Of a stretch of 64,000 nucleotides of DNA, positions 53,351 through 62,018 are shown piece after piece. Source of the stretch: Butyrivibrio hungatei. Its GTDB lineage: Bacteria; Bacillota; Clostridia; Lachnospirales; Lachnospiraceae. Position 1 is the stretch's first letter, and the number at the start of each line of letters is the position of its first letter. The notes below the pieces were generated by a model, which did no database searches, had not been told where the DNA came from, and worked only from the letters and a program-made list of their open reading frames with translations. The stretch covers positions 248,001 through 312,000 of the forward strand of contig NZ_FMUR01000004.1 in assembly GCF_900101605.1 (NCBI RefSeq). The letters are read 5' to 3'. The translations under genes were made by a program, and so were the position numbers.

Positions 53351-53914
53351 TTACTCGTTTAGCTGATTGCAAATAGTTAAAGCACGATTGTAATATTGTT
53401 TTAATTCTTCTACCGGAACATAACCTGTAACACTTTCATATGCTTCAATGGCTTTTTGCTCAGCATCTATCCATCCGGTAGTAACCAAAGATGATCTATC
53501 AAAATTATTATTGCATATAAAAAACATGCCCGAATGCATATTTTTTTCTGTTCCGTCGTCTGCTATTAAAGTTCGAGTATCATCGTAACTGCCTTCAATT
53601 TGTTTTCCATCTTTATCTTTGTTCTGTACGCTAACTGTAAGCTCTCCCTTTTTTACTTTTTTATCAGGTTCTTCAACAACAATTTCATATTTTATAAATT
53701 TGACCTTTGCAATGCCAAGGGTATAAAAATATGTAACAGCTCCTTCTTTTATAGAAAAGTTTTTATACCCAGAGAACTCTACAGATTCACCAGCTTTATT
53801 AGCTTTTTCTGTTATCATTTCTTTTTTATAGTTAATAAAAAAATATATTGCTACCGCTATAATAAATGCGAAAAATACAATACATATTATTTTTTTGAGT
53901 ACTTTTTGTGGCAT
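53351..53914 (-). CDS. Membrane-anchored immunity candidate for effector 3
   Basis: 187 aa from ATG after GGGAGAATAAAC. One N-terminal membrane helix (about 8-28), then a beta-rich outside domain of about 155 residues. It follows the LXG effector by 22 bases, the immunity position. A membrane-tethered outward-facing inhibitor implies the toxin acts on the cell envelope. Confidence 0.7.
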   Translation of the reverse strand: MPQKVLKKIICIVFFAFIIAVAIYFFINYKKEMITEKANKAGESVEFSGYKNFSIKEGAVTYFYTLGIAKVKFIKYEIVVEEPDKKVKKGELTVSVQNKDKDGKQIEGSYDDTRTLIADDGTEKNMHSGMFFICNNNFDRSSLVTTGWIDAEQKAIEAYESVTGYVPVEELKQYYNRALTICNQLNE

Positions 53915-53936
53915 GTTTATTCTCCCGCTAAAAAAA

Positions 53937-55556
53937 TTATTTCCAGTCTATTCCGCTTTCGTCGGCTATATAATCAAGAAATTCCTCTTTTGTCTTCTTG
54001 ACTTTAGTAAGATTGGTCTTAGAGGTTGCTGTTATGAGAAGCGCAGAAGCGGTTTTATAATTCAATTTTGTTTTTAGTACTGTCATTCCAATTTTAGCAT
54101 TACCATAGCCCATGTTTTGCAAAAATTCTGTTGCTTCATTAATAGAACCATCACAAACATCTATATTATATTCAACCATGGTGTTCCATATATCACCATC
54201 TTCACTTTTTTTCATACGATAATATATATTGTATGCTGAAACATCTGACATTTTATCATCATCACCCATACTTCCGGAATATACATCACCTTTAAATCCT
54301 ACAAGTTCACCTACGTTATCGTCTAATGTAGCTGCACCTTTATAGATATTGTCATCTGCCATCACCGAATATATAGCACATTCATGCGCAAAATCACGCT
54401 TTTCATTTTTTTTGCAAGTATTATGTTGATTATTTACCGCATCATAAAGCGCTTTACCATCTGCGCCAATAGCATCAAAATATGCAACAGCTTCACTTGG
54501 AGACATTTTATTATTTCCCATAAGTTTAAATTGCCATGAATCTGCCGAATATTGAGTGAACAAACACGCAAGTGCAGTATAAAAAGAATCAGCTTTTTCT
54601 CTGTTTCCTGTTTTTTCTGCATCTTTATAATGTTCACAATGCTTTAAATATGCATCATTAAAAAGCTTCGATTCTTCTTTGCTAAATCCATATAATTTTT
54701 CCATAGATTCTATGTATTTAACTTCATTTATTTCAGCATTTGATTTTATATTATCAATAGAAAACTTTTTCTTTACCAAAGACCATTTTCTAGGCGTTTT
54801 ATACCTTGGTGAAACAAGGCTTATTCTATTTGAAGCCATCAATCTCGGCGCCAAATTAATTGAATTCAAAGTTGCATCTGTTCCGAGTGCCACAAGACTT
54901 ATCGTCTGCTTATCAATTTCAACAGCATGAGAATGTATTGAATCAAGTCCTGCCGCTTTATCTGATATTTCTTCTATATGTCCCTGAATAGCATCCTTAA
55001 TACCTGAATTAAACAGACGATTGCTTGCTTCGTCGTCGAATTCTTCAACCTTCTTTATGCAATCATAAAGAAAACCTCCGGTGCCGCAAAATTCATCATA
55101 GTCAGCTAAAGTATCCCTTACATATACTTCTTCTATGTCTCCGCAGTATTTTCTGAATTTATCGACATCTTCCATTGTTTTCTGCTGGATTGCAAAAGCC
55201 AGACTTTCATACTCTTCAAGCTGCCTCTGAAAACGTGTTTTTGTCCTTCCTACTACATCGGTATCTATCTTAGCATCATCGGCAGGATCGACCATAACCT
55301 TAAAAGTTTCATCAAGATCAACGTATCTCTTGATCATTTCCTTTGAAAGCTCGTATTGCTGGCGGTTAAATTCAGACTGCTTCGTGCCTATAAATCTCTT
55401 AGTAGCTTCAGCGCCTCCGCCTACGAATGTCTCGTTATTCTGATATTTTTCATAGCCTGATTGAAGATAGCCTATGCCTTCCATATAATTATGAGCTGCA
55501 TTTTCAAAAGTTTCTATAAAATCATGTATCTTCTTAGTATCCCAACTTTTTCCCAT
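53937..55556 (-). CDS. LXG-type polymorphic toxin (effector 3)
   Basis: 539 aa from MGKSWDTKKIHD, TTGGAG upstream. N-terminal LXG-like helical domain with IETFENAAHNYMEGIGYLQSGYEKYQ and NNETFVGGGAEATKRF (in part), as in effectors 1 and 2. The second half, from about 270, is an uncharacterised tail with MSPSEAVAYFDAIGADGKALYD, RDFAHECAIYSVMADD, and FKGDVYSGSMGDDDKMSD. The DFAHE motif could be catalytic. No family is assigned. Ordered after two partner genes and before a membrane immunity candidate. Confidence 0.82.
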   Translation of the reverse strand: MGKSWDTKKIHDFIETFENAAHNYMEGIGYLQSGYEKYQNNETFVGGGAEATKRFIGTKQSEFNRQQYELSKEMIKRYVDLDETFKVMVDPADDAKIDTDVVGRTKTRFQRQLEEYESLAFAIQQKTMEDVDKFRKYCGDIEEVYVRDTLADYDEFCGTGGFLYDCIKKVEEFDDEASNRLFNSGIKDAIQGHIEEISDKAAGLDSIHSHAVEIDKQTISLVALGTDATLNSINLAPRLMASNRISLVSPRYKTPRKWSLVKKKFSIDNIKSNAEINEVKYIESMEKLYGFSKEESKLFNDAYLKHCEHYKDAEKTGNREKADSFYTALACLFTQYSADSWQFKLMGNNKMSPSEAVAYFDAIGADGKALYDAVNNQHNTCKKNEKRDFAHECAIYSVMADDNIYKGAATLDDNVGELVGFKGDVYSGSMGDDDKMSDVSAYNIYYRMKKSEDGDIWNTMVEYNIDVCDGSINEATEFLQNMGYGNAKIGMTVLKTKLNYKTASALLITATSKTNLTKVKKTKEEFLDYIADESGIDWK

Positions 55557-55575
55557 TACATTAACTCCAATTTTT

Positions 55576-55950
55576 TCATGCGTTATCTCTTCGCTCCCTT
55601 TCACGGATTTCTTCCTCAAGAGCTGCTATTTCTTCTTCACATTCTCTGATAAGTTCCCGGAGTCTTTCCATTACTTTTTGCAGATCATTCAGGTGCTCTG
55701 ATGTATTGCTCAGTATTATGCTTGTCTTTGAACATAGATCATTTCTGAAATTATCTGCGTCTTGTTCAAGTTTTCCATACCAATCGCCGGAGCTTGTCAT
55801 ATCAAAGGCTTTATCCGGCTGATAGATATCTTCCTCAATTATCCTACGTTTCTGACTGATAAAATCATATGATTCTTCGCACTCGGCAAGATCTTGTTCA
55901 TATTCTCTTTTTTCATGTTCTTTCTCTGCTAATCTTGAATGAAGTCCCAT
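55576..55950 (-). CDS. YwqH/DUF5082-like LXG partner protein, cassette 3
   Basis: 124 aa, GGAGGTAATAG before ATG. Centre PDKAFDMTSSGDWYG and C-terminal LRELIRECEEEIAALEEEI coiled coil. Same pattern as the other cassettes. Confidence 0.8.
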   Translation of the reverse strand: MGLHSRLAEKEHEKREYEQDLAECEESYDFISQKRRIIEEDIYQPDKAFDMTSSGDWYGKLEQDADNFRNDLCSKTSIILSNTSEHLNDLQKVMERLRELIRECEEEIAALEEEIRERERRDNA

Positions 55951-55953
55951 CTA

Positions 55954-56256
55954 TTACCTCCGCTTTGTTTCTACAGTAAGCCCTTCGCTGAGGATCCTAT
56001 CCTGCTCGATCATACTGTCTCGGATCGTCAGAAGTGCTCTTGGAAGACATTCAGAAGCTTCATGCCTGTATGTGTCTGTGGATTTATAGAAAAGTTTAAG
56101 AATCTCATTCATCTCACGTCCAACATTCATGCCTTCAAAAACATTCACCTTGCTGAGTGGATCCTTTGAAAGAACACAATTAGCTGAAGTGGTCTGTATC
56201 TCATTAACAATATCTGTAAACACCCGCGTGTCTATGTATACGCTTTTTTCTGCCAT
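55954..56256 (-). CDS. Small WXG/YwqI-like partner protein, cassette 3
   Basis: 100 aa from MAEKSVYIDTRVFTDIV, GGAG upstream. Shares 'IRDSMIEQDRILSEGL' near the end with the paralogues. First gene of the cassette. Confidence 0.76.
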   Translation of the reverse strand: MAEKSVYIDTRVFTDIVNEIQTTSANCVLSKDPLSKVNVFEGMNVGREMNEILKLFYKSTDTYRHEASECLPRALLTIRDSMIEQDRILSEGLTVETKRR

Positions 56257-56504
56257 AAGAATAGCTCCATATTATAAAATAATTATTAACATCTTATCAT
56301 GTGAGATAGTCTTTATCAATGTTAATTCGTCATCCGGGTGTTCTTTTTAGAATATTAGAAAAATAGTGGGATAGGAGCTTCTATATTTCGGAATAGGCCT
56401 ATAGATATTTTTATGGAAATTTATAATTCTATCGGATATAAATAGGATTCAGATTGATTTCACTTTAAGAATGTGTTAACGTTATTTTGTTATAAATTCC
56501 CAGC

Positions 56505-56618
56505 TCAGGCCTTATATATTTCTAACCTTAAAATATATAAGCCTCCAAGATGTTCTATATGCCATATAGAACGCAAGAACCTATTAGCCACTCCTCTATG
56601 CTAATAGGTTCTTTTTTT
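56505..56618 (+). ncRNA. Three hairpins ending in a strong terminator (candidate RNA)
   Basis: CTTATATATTT / AAATATATAAG (56511-56541), GTTCTATAT / ATATAGAAC (56552-56572), then AGAACCTATTAGC / GCTAATAGGTTCT (56576-56612) followed by seven T. No ORF precedes it on the plus strand and no convincing promoter was found. It sits between LXG cassette 3 and repeat copy 2. The rest of 56257-56504 is AT-rich and empty. Confidence 0.45.
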
Positions 56619-56678
56619 AATTTTGATATTTCGCGATGCGCGTTTATATTACCGCTTACATTTTTTATTAGAACTTTA

Positions 56679-56730
56679 TTGAAACATCCGTGTCAAAGGT
56701 ATATTATATTTATACCCGAACGTTAGTTCT
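56679..56730 (+). promoter_or_regulatory. SOS promoter of repeated gene, copy 2
   Basis: TTGAAA, 17 bases, TATTAT (56679-56707), then CGAACGTTAGTTCT (56717-56730), an intact GAAC-N4-GTTC LexA core at the transcription start. Confidence 0.8.
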
Positions 56731-56752
56731 TTTTTGATTGAGGTTATATGTT

Positions 56753-57037
56753 ATGAGTAGAGTGATTGATACTGTAGACGTCATCTGCCAGCACAAGTCG
56801 AACGGCGAAGTAATTCCCCTCCGCTTCCGGCTGATGAACGAAGATGGCCAATATGAAAATTATACGATAAAAGGTTATAGAACAATTACCCATCCGGGGC
56901 CTTATACTACTCCGGACGGGCTCTATGTCTCTTACTCCACATTTGTTTTTGAATGTGTTGTTGTCGTGCTTGATTACAAGCGGAAGGTACGATTATATTT
57001 TGAGACACATAACAGTAAGTGGCGGATTGCGATATAA
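56753..57037 (+). CDS. Repeated SOS-controlled small protein, copy 2
   Basis: 94 aa, differing from copy 1 at only about two residues (I/V and D/E near the end). Its LexA box matches the consensus better than copy 1. Function unknown. It is convergent with the PASTA lipoprotein gene. Confidence 0.82.
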   Translation: MSRVIDTVDVICQHKSNGEVIPLRFRLMNEDGQYENYTIKGYRTITHPGPYTTPDGLYVSYSTFVFECVVVVLDYKRKVRLYFETHNSKWRIAI

Positions 57038-57088
57038 AGGAACATCTAATCAAATGGCAATTCGTCCGTACCATCTTAATCGTATGAC

Positions 57089-59179
57089 TCAATCATCCAC
57101 TACATCATATGTTTTTTGTCCATTGTAAAATGATGCAAGTATGTTTTCCTTATTTCTATTATTTAAAAGATTAACCATTACATTTATTCCATACGGTTTA
57201 TAATTAGAATAGATTGCATTAGATAAAATCGTCATTCCATCTATTACATCATTCCACTGACTCTTTGGAAGTTGTCCCTCTTTTACATAAACTGCTGCTT
57301 CCGTCAGTCCATCTTTCCATAAATTTACAATAACATATTTATCATCTCTTTCGATTGTGGAATGAATACCATCTTTCTCTTTCGTTTTTAATAATGCTTC
57401 TGTTTGTGCCATAAGAATATCAATCTGCTCATCAGTAGCTATAGAATCCTTACTTTCCTTACTCAGATCAGATTTCATTAATGAGTCTTTTTCGTCTGCC
57501 AGCTTATCCTCTTGCGTTTCCTCTTTAACTGGCGACGAAGAAGTTTGCGCTGTAGCCTGAACAGCATCATCCTTCCCCACTGTTATTACTATTTTTTTAT
57601 TTGCATTTACTTTTGTTCCTGCTGATACGCTCTGTGAAACCACCTTCCAATCAGAGTTATCCCAAATATAACTTCCATCTTGAGTTTTACTTTCAACATC
57701 TGAAAATTCAGCATTTTTCAGAGTCGCTAGCGCATCTGCCAAATTATTAGCCATTAAATTCGGCATCTCTACCATTCCCGTATATATAAAATCAAGCTGA
57801 ATCTTGCCTTCACTGTTGAACGAAGCTTGTTTGACAATCCATAGTTTTTTCTCATTTTCATCCATAGTTGATATCTTATTGGTCATATACATATTCTTAG
57901 CGTAATCAACATATAGAATCTCATTGTTTAACGCCTTTGCTTTTTTAGCTGCATCATTCATATTTAATGACACATAATTTGAAGACAGGTAAGCTTCCTT
58001 TTTTACGCTATTCAAAACAATTTTCGTGTTCTTATCTACTTTTGTTCCTGCAGAAACACTCTGTGCTGTCACTATCCAATTAGAATCCATCCAGATATCA
58101 TCGGAAGGTTCTTTAACTACATTGGTAAATCCAATTCCGCCAAGCACAGATAAAGCTTTATCAAGCTGCATACCAACAACATTCACCACTTCAAAAGAAG
58201 TATCCGCAATGCCATTATTAAGCACAAAATTGTTCAACTCGATATCTTTGTTATTAGAGTGTAATCTTCCGCTCAAAGTCGAATCAGTCGTGATATTTAT
58301 CTTCTTTTCAGAAAATACTTTGTTATCAGTACTCTTATAGAATGTTGCAGTATGCTCTCCTTCCTTTAACTTTGTCGAATAGGTAAAATTCTTACCATGA
58401 GGGATTGTATCTATCTTTTCCCCATCTAAATACACTTCTATATCATACGTTGCCAAAAATATATTCTGATCAAATGACAAATCAAAATACAACTGAAAAT
58501 ATACTTTCCGACATGTCAAAACTATTTCTTCCGCCTTATCCAATTGTGAGCCCGGAGAAACATTCTGCCCTACAACCAGCCATTCAGAAGTATCAAGTAT
58601 ACTTGTGGAATCATTTGATTCATACCTGACATTGACAAAATGCTTGTTAGCAAGATTCTCTATTGCCTTATCCAAAGCAACATTCTCCATACTATCGTAA
58701 ACTATAGCCGAATCTGCTATTGATTCACTTGTCCCAAAGGAAGTAATATCCAATGAATCATTAAAACCAAGCGTAAATACTATACTCATATCAGCATTTA
58801 CATTAACGTTCTGGTTGAGATCATTAAGAATAGCATCATCTACTTTAAATGAAATAACATGATTCCCTTCTTCAACTTCTGCTAATTCCGTATAATATTT
58901 ACCATCTTCAAATTTATGGAATGGCTGTTCATCAAGGTATAATTCAATGGAATGGTTTTGAAAGACATCTTCAGAAGAAGTGACATTTACGTCAAAATAG
59001 AGCTTATGCATCACAATCACAGATTCTTCTGATGAAGCTACGTCACCTTCACTATCAGATTCTTGATTTGTTCCCTGTTCTGATGATTGCACCATAGAAG
59101 TTTTAGAATTTTCTTCGCATCCCGCTAGAATCAATAAGCTCAATAAAAAAATGACTATGATACGAACGCTGTATTTCAT
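57089..59179 (-). CDS. Lipoprotein with alternating PEGA-like and PASTA-like domains
   Basis: 696 aa from MKYSVRIIVIF, GAGGG upstream. Lipobox LILAGC near residue 21. At least two units pair a PEGA-like strand set (IELYLDEQPFHKFEDGKYY; IEVYLDGEKIDTIPHGKNF) with a PASTA-like repeat (ALDKAIENLANKHFVNVRYES, WLVVGQNVSPGSQLDK; similar at about 355-410 and 520-580). The last 120 residues are a further globular domain. PASTA repeats bind peptidoglycan-like ligands, so envelope sensing or attachment is likely. No kinase domain. Confidence 0.82.
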   Translation of the reverse strand: MKYSVRIIVIFLLSLLILAGCEENSKTSMVQSSEQGTNQESDSEGDVASSEESVIVMHKLYFDVNVTSSEDVFQNHSIELYLDEQPFHKFEDGKYYTELAEVEEGNHVISFKVDDAILNDLNQNVNVNADMSIVFTLGFNDSLDITSFGTSESIADSAIVYDSMENVALDKAIENLANKHFVNVRYESNDSTSILDTSEWLVVGQNVSPGSQLDKAEEIVLTCRKVYFQLYFDLSFDQNIFLATYDIEVYLDGEKIDTIPHGKNFTYSTKLKEGEHTATFYKSTDNKVFSEKKINITTDSTLSGRLHSNNKDIELNNFVLNNGIADTSFEVVNVVGMQLDKALSVLGGIGFTNVVKEPSDDIWMDSNWIVTAQSVSAGTKVDKNTKIVLNSVKKEAYLSSNYVSLNMNDAAKKAKALNNEILYVDYAKNMYMTNKISTMDENEKKLWIVKQASFNSEGKIQLDFIYTGMVEMPNLMANNLADALATLKNAEFSDVESKTQDGSYIWDNSDWKVVSQSVSAGTKVNANKKIVITVGKDDAVQATAQTSSSPVKEETQEDKLADEKDSLMKSDLSKESKDSIATDEQIDILMAQTEALLKTKEKDGIHSTIERDDKYVIVNLWKDGLTEAAVYVKEGQLPKSQWNDVIDGMTILSNAIYSNYKPYGINVMVNLLNNRNKENILASFYNGQKTYDVVDD

Positions 59180-59399
59180 AACGAATCCCTCATATATTTC
59201 TCTCACAAATACAATAAGTTTCTTAAAATACCCGTACATAGAAAGACATTTATATTATCTCATCATATCCTTAAAGCATTTATTAAAATACGATAAAATA
59301 ATAATATTAACCCTTATTGTCCCCCACATTTTTTGTAAAATGATATTAAAAAAGAAATGAGAGATATCATGTAGAAATTTTTTCAATAGGAGGTACGCT

Positions 59400-59594
59400 A
59401 TGCCAAGAAGCGACGCAAAGAGACGAGCCGATAATAAATACAATTTAGCTCATTATACGGTACTTGGTTGTAAAATGAAGATACCGGAAGCAGAAGCGTT
59501 TAAAAAGGCTTGTAAAGATGCAGGAACAACCCCTAATGCAGTTTTTAGAGAAGCTGCAGAGAAGTTTATGAAAGATTTAGAGAGGGACATATAA
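59400..59594 (+). CDS. Small DNA-binding-like protein, possibly ribbon-helix-helix
   Basis: 64 aa. Perfect AGGAGGT seven bases before ATG. Basic N-terminus, then YTVLGCKMKIPEAEAFKKACKDAGTTPNAVFREAAEKFM, shown in part, resembling Arc/MetJ-type strand-helix-helix proteins. Single plus-strand gene among minus-strand ones; possibly an antitoxin or regulator. Confidence 0.7.
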   Translation: MPRSDAKRRADNKYNLAHYTVLGCKMKIPEAEAFKKACKDAGTTPNAVFREAAEKFMKDLERDI

Positions 59595-59641
59595 AAGCAG
59601 CTACCTCATTTGAGATAACTGCTCTATGTAATAGGCGGTTA

Positions 59642-59872
59642 TTATATTTCAGCTTGAACGATATGCCCGAAGTTCAGCTCATCTTTATATAAATCATAAA
59701 TATAAGCAGAGCTTTCACGATAAAGCCCTGTTTCTACATCTTGAAGCTTATCAAAAACCTCTGATTCATAAAAGAAGTTCATAGCCTCGTCATATTCTAC
59801 GTTCTGATCTTTCGAGATCATTTCAACAATATCCTGAATAGCATACTCTATTAGTTGCTTTTTCTCATTCAT
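59642..59872 (-). CDS. DUF3791-like small protein
   Basis: 76 aa. Helical: QLIEYAIQDIVEMISKDQN, EAMNFFYESEVFDKL, a shape like DUF3791 proteins that accompany DUF3990. Starts inside the end of the DUF3990 remnant (8-base overlap). Role unknown, possibly antitoxin-like. Confidence 0.6.
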   Translation of the reverse strand: MNEKKQLIEYAIQDIVEMISKDQNVEYDEAMNFFYESEVFDKLQDVETGLYRESSAYIYDLYKDELNFGHIVQAEI

Positions 59873-60203
59873 AACTAATTTTCCTCAATAATGAAATAGC
59901 TGCAGGTGTATGGAATGAATACTGTGAAGATGTCTTTTTATATATCATGCCTTTAAGAAGCGTATCAAAATCTATAACTTCTTCTTCATATTGTCTAAAC
60001 AGCATTGCCATATTATCATCCGCAACAGGTCCAATTACGATATCATACTTAGAATCGAAATTGCACAATGGATCTGAATAATTCTCAAAGCCTCTATTCC
60101 TATTATTCATTACAAAACGAGCCCAATCTTCCGTTGTTTCTTCACCAAAATTTTTGATTCTAAGACTAGAGGAATCCAAAAAAGAATCATATAGTTCCTC
60201 CAT
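59865..60203 (-). pseudogene. N-terminally truncated DUF3990-like protein
   Basis: 112 aa. YDIVIGPVADDNMAMLFRQY and the QYSFHTPAAISLLRKI end match the C-terminal half of DUF3990 proteins, which are predicted ADP-ribosyltransferase-like. The usual N-terminal 'LYHGS' half is missing: the frame begins in the overlap with the DUF3791 gene. It could be inactive remnant or an immunity-like leftover. Confidence 0.6.
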
Positions 60204-60405
60204 TTCTCCGGCAAAGAGCTTGTAAATCTTCAACCACATTATCAAATGATAAAAGATACTCTTCCTCATAGAAATCCTTCAGGAACTCTATTCCCTTGAA
60301 ATCTCGAAGATATCTATATGCTTCTTTAACATTCAAATTAAAAGCTTCAGCAAACTCATTAACACATGCAATTGTATAATTTATCAATCTTCTCTGATAG
60401 CTCAT
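60187..60405 (-). CDS. DUF3791 family protein
   Basis: 72 aa. INYTIACVNEFAEAFNLNVKEAYRYLRDFKGIEFLKDFYEEEY is shown in part; this pattern and size fit DUF3791. It usually precedes an intact DUF3990 gene, as here it precedes the truncated one. Confidence 0.7.
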   Translation of the reverse strand: MSYQRRLINYTIACVNEFAEAFNLNVKEAYRYLRDFKGIEFLKDFYEEEYLLSFDNVVEDLQALCRRNGGTI

Positions 60406-60528
60406 AGCATTTCCTCTTCTAACAATCTTCTATTTAATAGAACCATTACCTATTGTATTTATCTACTTGTTTGGTCTTTCTGCAATCATCAAAAAGCAGC
60501 TTCTCTCTTGAAATAACTGCTCCAAAAA

Positions 60529-60590
60529 TCAAAACCACGGTGTTGATTGTCAAGTAAAATTGACCCGGGTCAATTTTAAGTGTAAATCAA
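60529..60590. repeat. Large palindrome, possible abutted IS ends
   Basis: A perfect 24-base palindrome centred at 60566/60567 (each arm TAAAATTGACCC and its complement), within a longer imperfect inverted repeat of about 52 bases (TTGATTGTCAAG against GTGTAAATCAA). It looks like two insertion-sequence termini joined face to face with no gene between them, or a solo operator. Lies in the 286-base gap 60406-60691. Confidence 0.55.
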
Positions 60591-60691
60591 TATATCGCCG
60601 TCTTCATATTAAAAAGAAAGAGGCGATTACTTGCTTTGTGGCTTTTTCACCTCTTCCTAAAAACACAATATTTTAATTGCTCTATATAATC

Positions 60692-61024
60692 TTATTCCAA
60701 ACTCAATCCTTTAAGAAATCTCTTTAAATCTCTTTTTGAATAGCACACACCGATTATCTTTACCGATGCATTTTCTATATCTATCCAAAAATAAACCATA
60801 TAATTCCGCACTTTGATTTTTCTAATACCTTCACTGTGCCATGGTTCATCCTCTACCAAAAACTGCCTCTCAGGATTACTGCTTATTGTTTGAAATGCCT
60901 CCTGAAGTTCATCAACAAACACTTCCGCAGCACCTGGCTCTTGAAGATCCACTGCAATATAATATGCAATATCACGAATTTGTTCTTCTGCTTGCGGCGT
61001 CACTATAATGCAATAATTATTCAC
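60692..61024 (-). CDS. RelE/ParE-family toxin
   Basis: 110 aa. ITVTPQAEEQIRDIAYYI-like start (CIIVTPQAEEQIRDIAYYIA), 'NPERQFLVEDEPWHSEGIRKIKVRNYMVYF' in part, the ParE/RelE fold pattern. Overlaps the antitoxin by four bases. Confidence 0.88.
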   Translation of the reverse strand: MNNYCIIVTPQAEEQIRDIAYYIAVDLQEPGAAEVFVDELQEAFQTISSNPERQFLVEDEPWHSEGIRKIKVRNYMVYFWIDIENASVKIIGVCYSKRDLKRFLKGLSLE

Positions 61025-61332
61025 CTAGTCCACTTCTTAATGCTGCTTCTTACATCTGCAAGCACATCTTCCGCACTTCTGCCCTCATTAGCTTTAGCCT
61101 GCTCAAGTCCTTTTCCCATCATTGCATCAAATCCTTCTTTTGTCATTTCATCCAATGCAACAGGCGCCTTATGAAGTGTAAGTGAAAACGGAATTCCTTT
61201 TGTCATTATGATCTGTTTATAAAGCATATTTATAACAACAGAAGCCGGCACGCCAAGCTCATTAAGAATACTCTCCGCCTCTTCTTTTACATCAGGTTCA
61301 ACTCTTGCCAATACATTTGCTGTTTTTGCCAT
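61021..61332 (-). CDS. RelB/DinJ-family antitoxin
   Basis: 103 aa from MAKTANVLARVEPDVKEEAESILNELG, with AAGGAGGTGAG upstream. RHH-type antitoxin; the usual order antitoxin-toxin is kept. Represses its own promoter in the family. Confidence 0.88.
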   Translation of the reverse strand: MAKTANVLARVEPDVKEEAESILNELGVPASVVINMLYKQIIMTKGIPFSLTLHKAPVALDEMTKEGFDAMMGKGLEQAKANEGRSAEDVLADVRSSIKKWTR

Positions 61333-61437
61333 AAAGCTCACCTCCTTCTTAATTGTATTCTAACGTATAACTAATCGATATACAAGTCTCAAAAGTCCAC
61401 CAAATAAATCCCCACCCCAATCATCAACATTAGGAAT

Positions 61438-61703
61438 CTGTAGACGTCATCTGCCAGCACAAGTCGAACGGCGAAGTAATTCCCCTCCGCTTCCGGCTGA
61501 TGAACGAAGATGGCCAATATGAAAATTATACGATAAAAGGTTATAGAACAATTACCCATCCGGGGCCTTATACTACTCCGGACGGGCTCTATGTTTCTTA
61601 CTCCACATTTGTTTTTGAATGTGTTGTTGTCGTACTTGATTACAAGCGGAAGGTACGGTTATATTTTGAGACACATAACAGTAAGTGGCGGATTGCGATA
61701 TAA
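61438..61703 (+). pseudogene. 5'-truncated third copy of the SOS gene
   Basis: Almost identical with copies 1 and 2 from CTGTAGACGTC to the stop, but lacks promoter, LexA box, Shine-Dalgarno and the first seven codons; upstream in frame is TAG. First ATG is at 61500. Follows the antitoxin gene by about 100 bases. Confidence 0.85.
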
Positions 61704-61783
61704 GTTTCATCTATCACCAAAATCATCTTCCGATAAAATCACACTTATAAGCTCCGCGCTGATAATTCAGCACTACTCCACTA

Positions 61784-61984
61784 TCAATGTTTTAGTTGCC
61801 TATATATATCTTCGCGCTCATCTTGACTTAAATCCCTTAAATATATGGCATATTCATTTGGATATCCACCCACAAAAGTCATATGCTCCATATTTCTTTG
61901 AGATGGATCCGTTATCCAAAGAACAGGCTCTCCATGAAAATCATCGATGTATTTAAGTATTTCATTCTTGTATGTTACTTCCAT
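61784..61984 (-). CDS. Small hypothetical protein
   Basis: 66 aa from MEVTYKNEIL after AAGGTAGTAAGTG. Contains LWITDPSQRNMEHMTFVGG and ends DIYRQLKH. Family not recognised. Same strand as the following two-gene unit, which lies upstream. Confidence 0.6.
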   Translation of the reverse strand: MEVTYKNEILKYIDDFHGEPVLWITDPSQRNMEHMTFVGGYPNEYAIYLRDLSQDEREDIYRQLKH

Positions 61985-62018
61985 CACTTACTACCTTGTC
62001 CGTTTCTTTGTCCATACC

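Larger units (their letters stand above)
56661..57037 (+). repeat. Dispersed repeat copy 2
   Basis: Nearly identical with 51185-51562 from TTTTTTATTAGAAC to the stop codon, including promoter, LexA box and gene. Confidence 0.92.

Noticed and set aside
61422-61440. AACATTAG before repeat copy 3 as a residual LexA half-box
   Set aside because: Eight-base match only; surrounding sequence does not align with copies 1 and 2.
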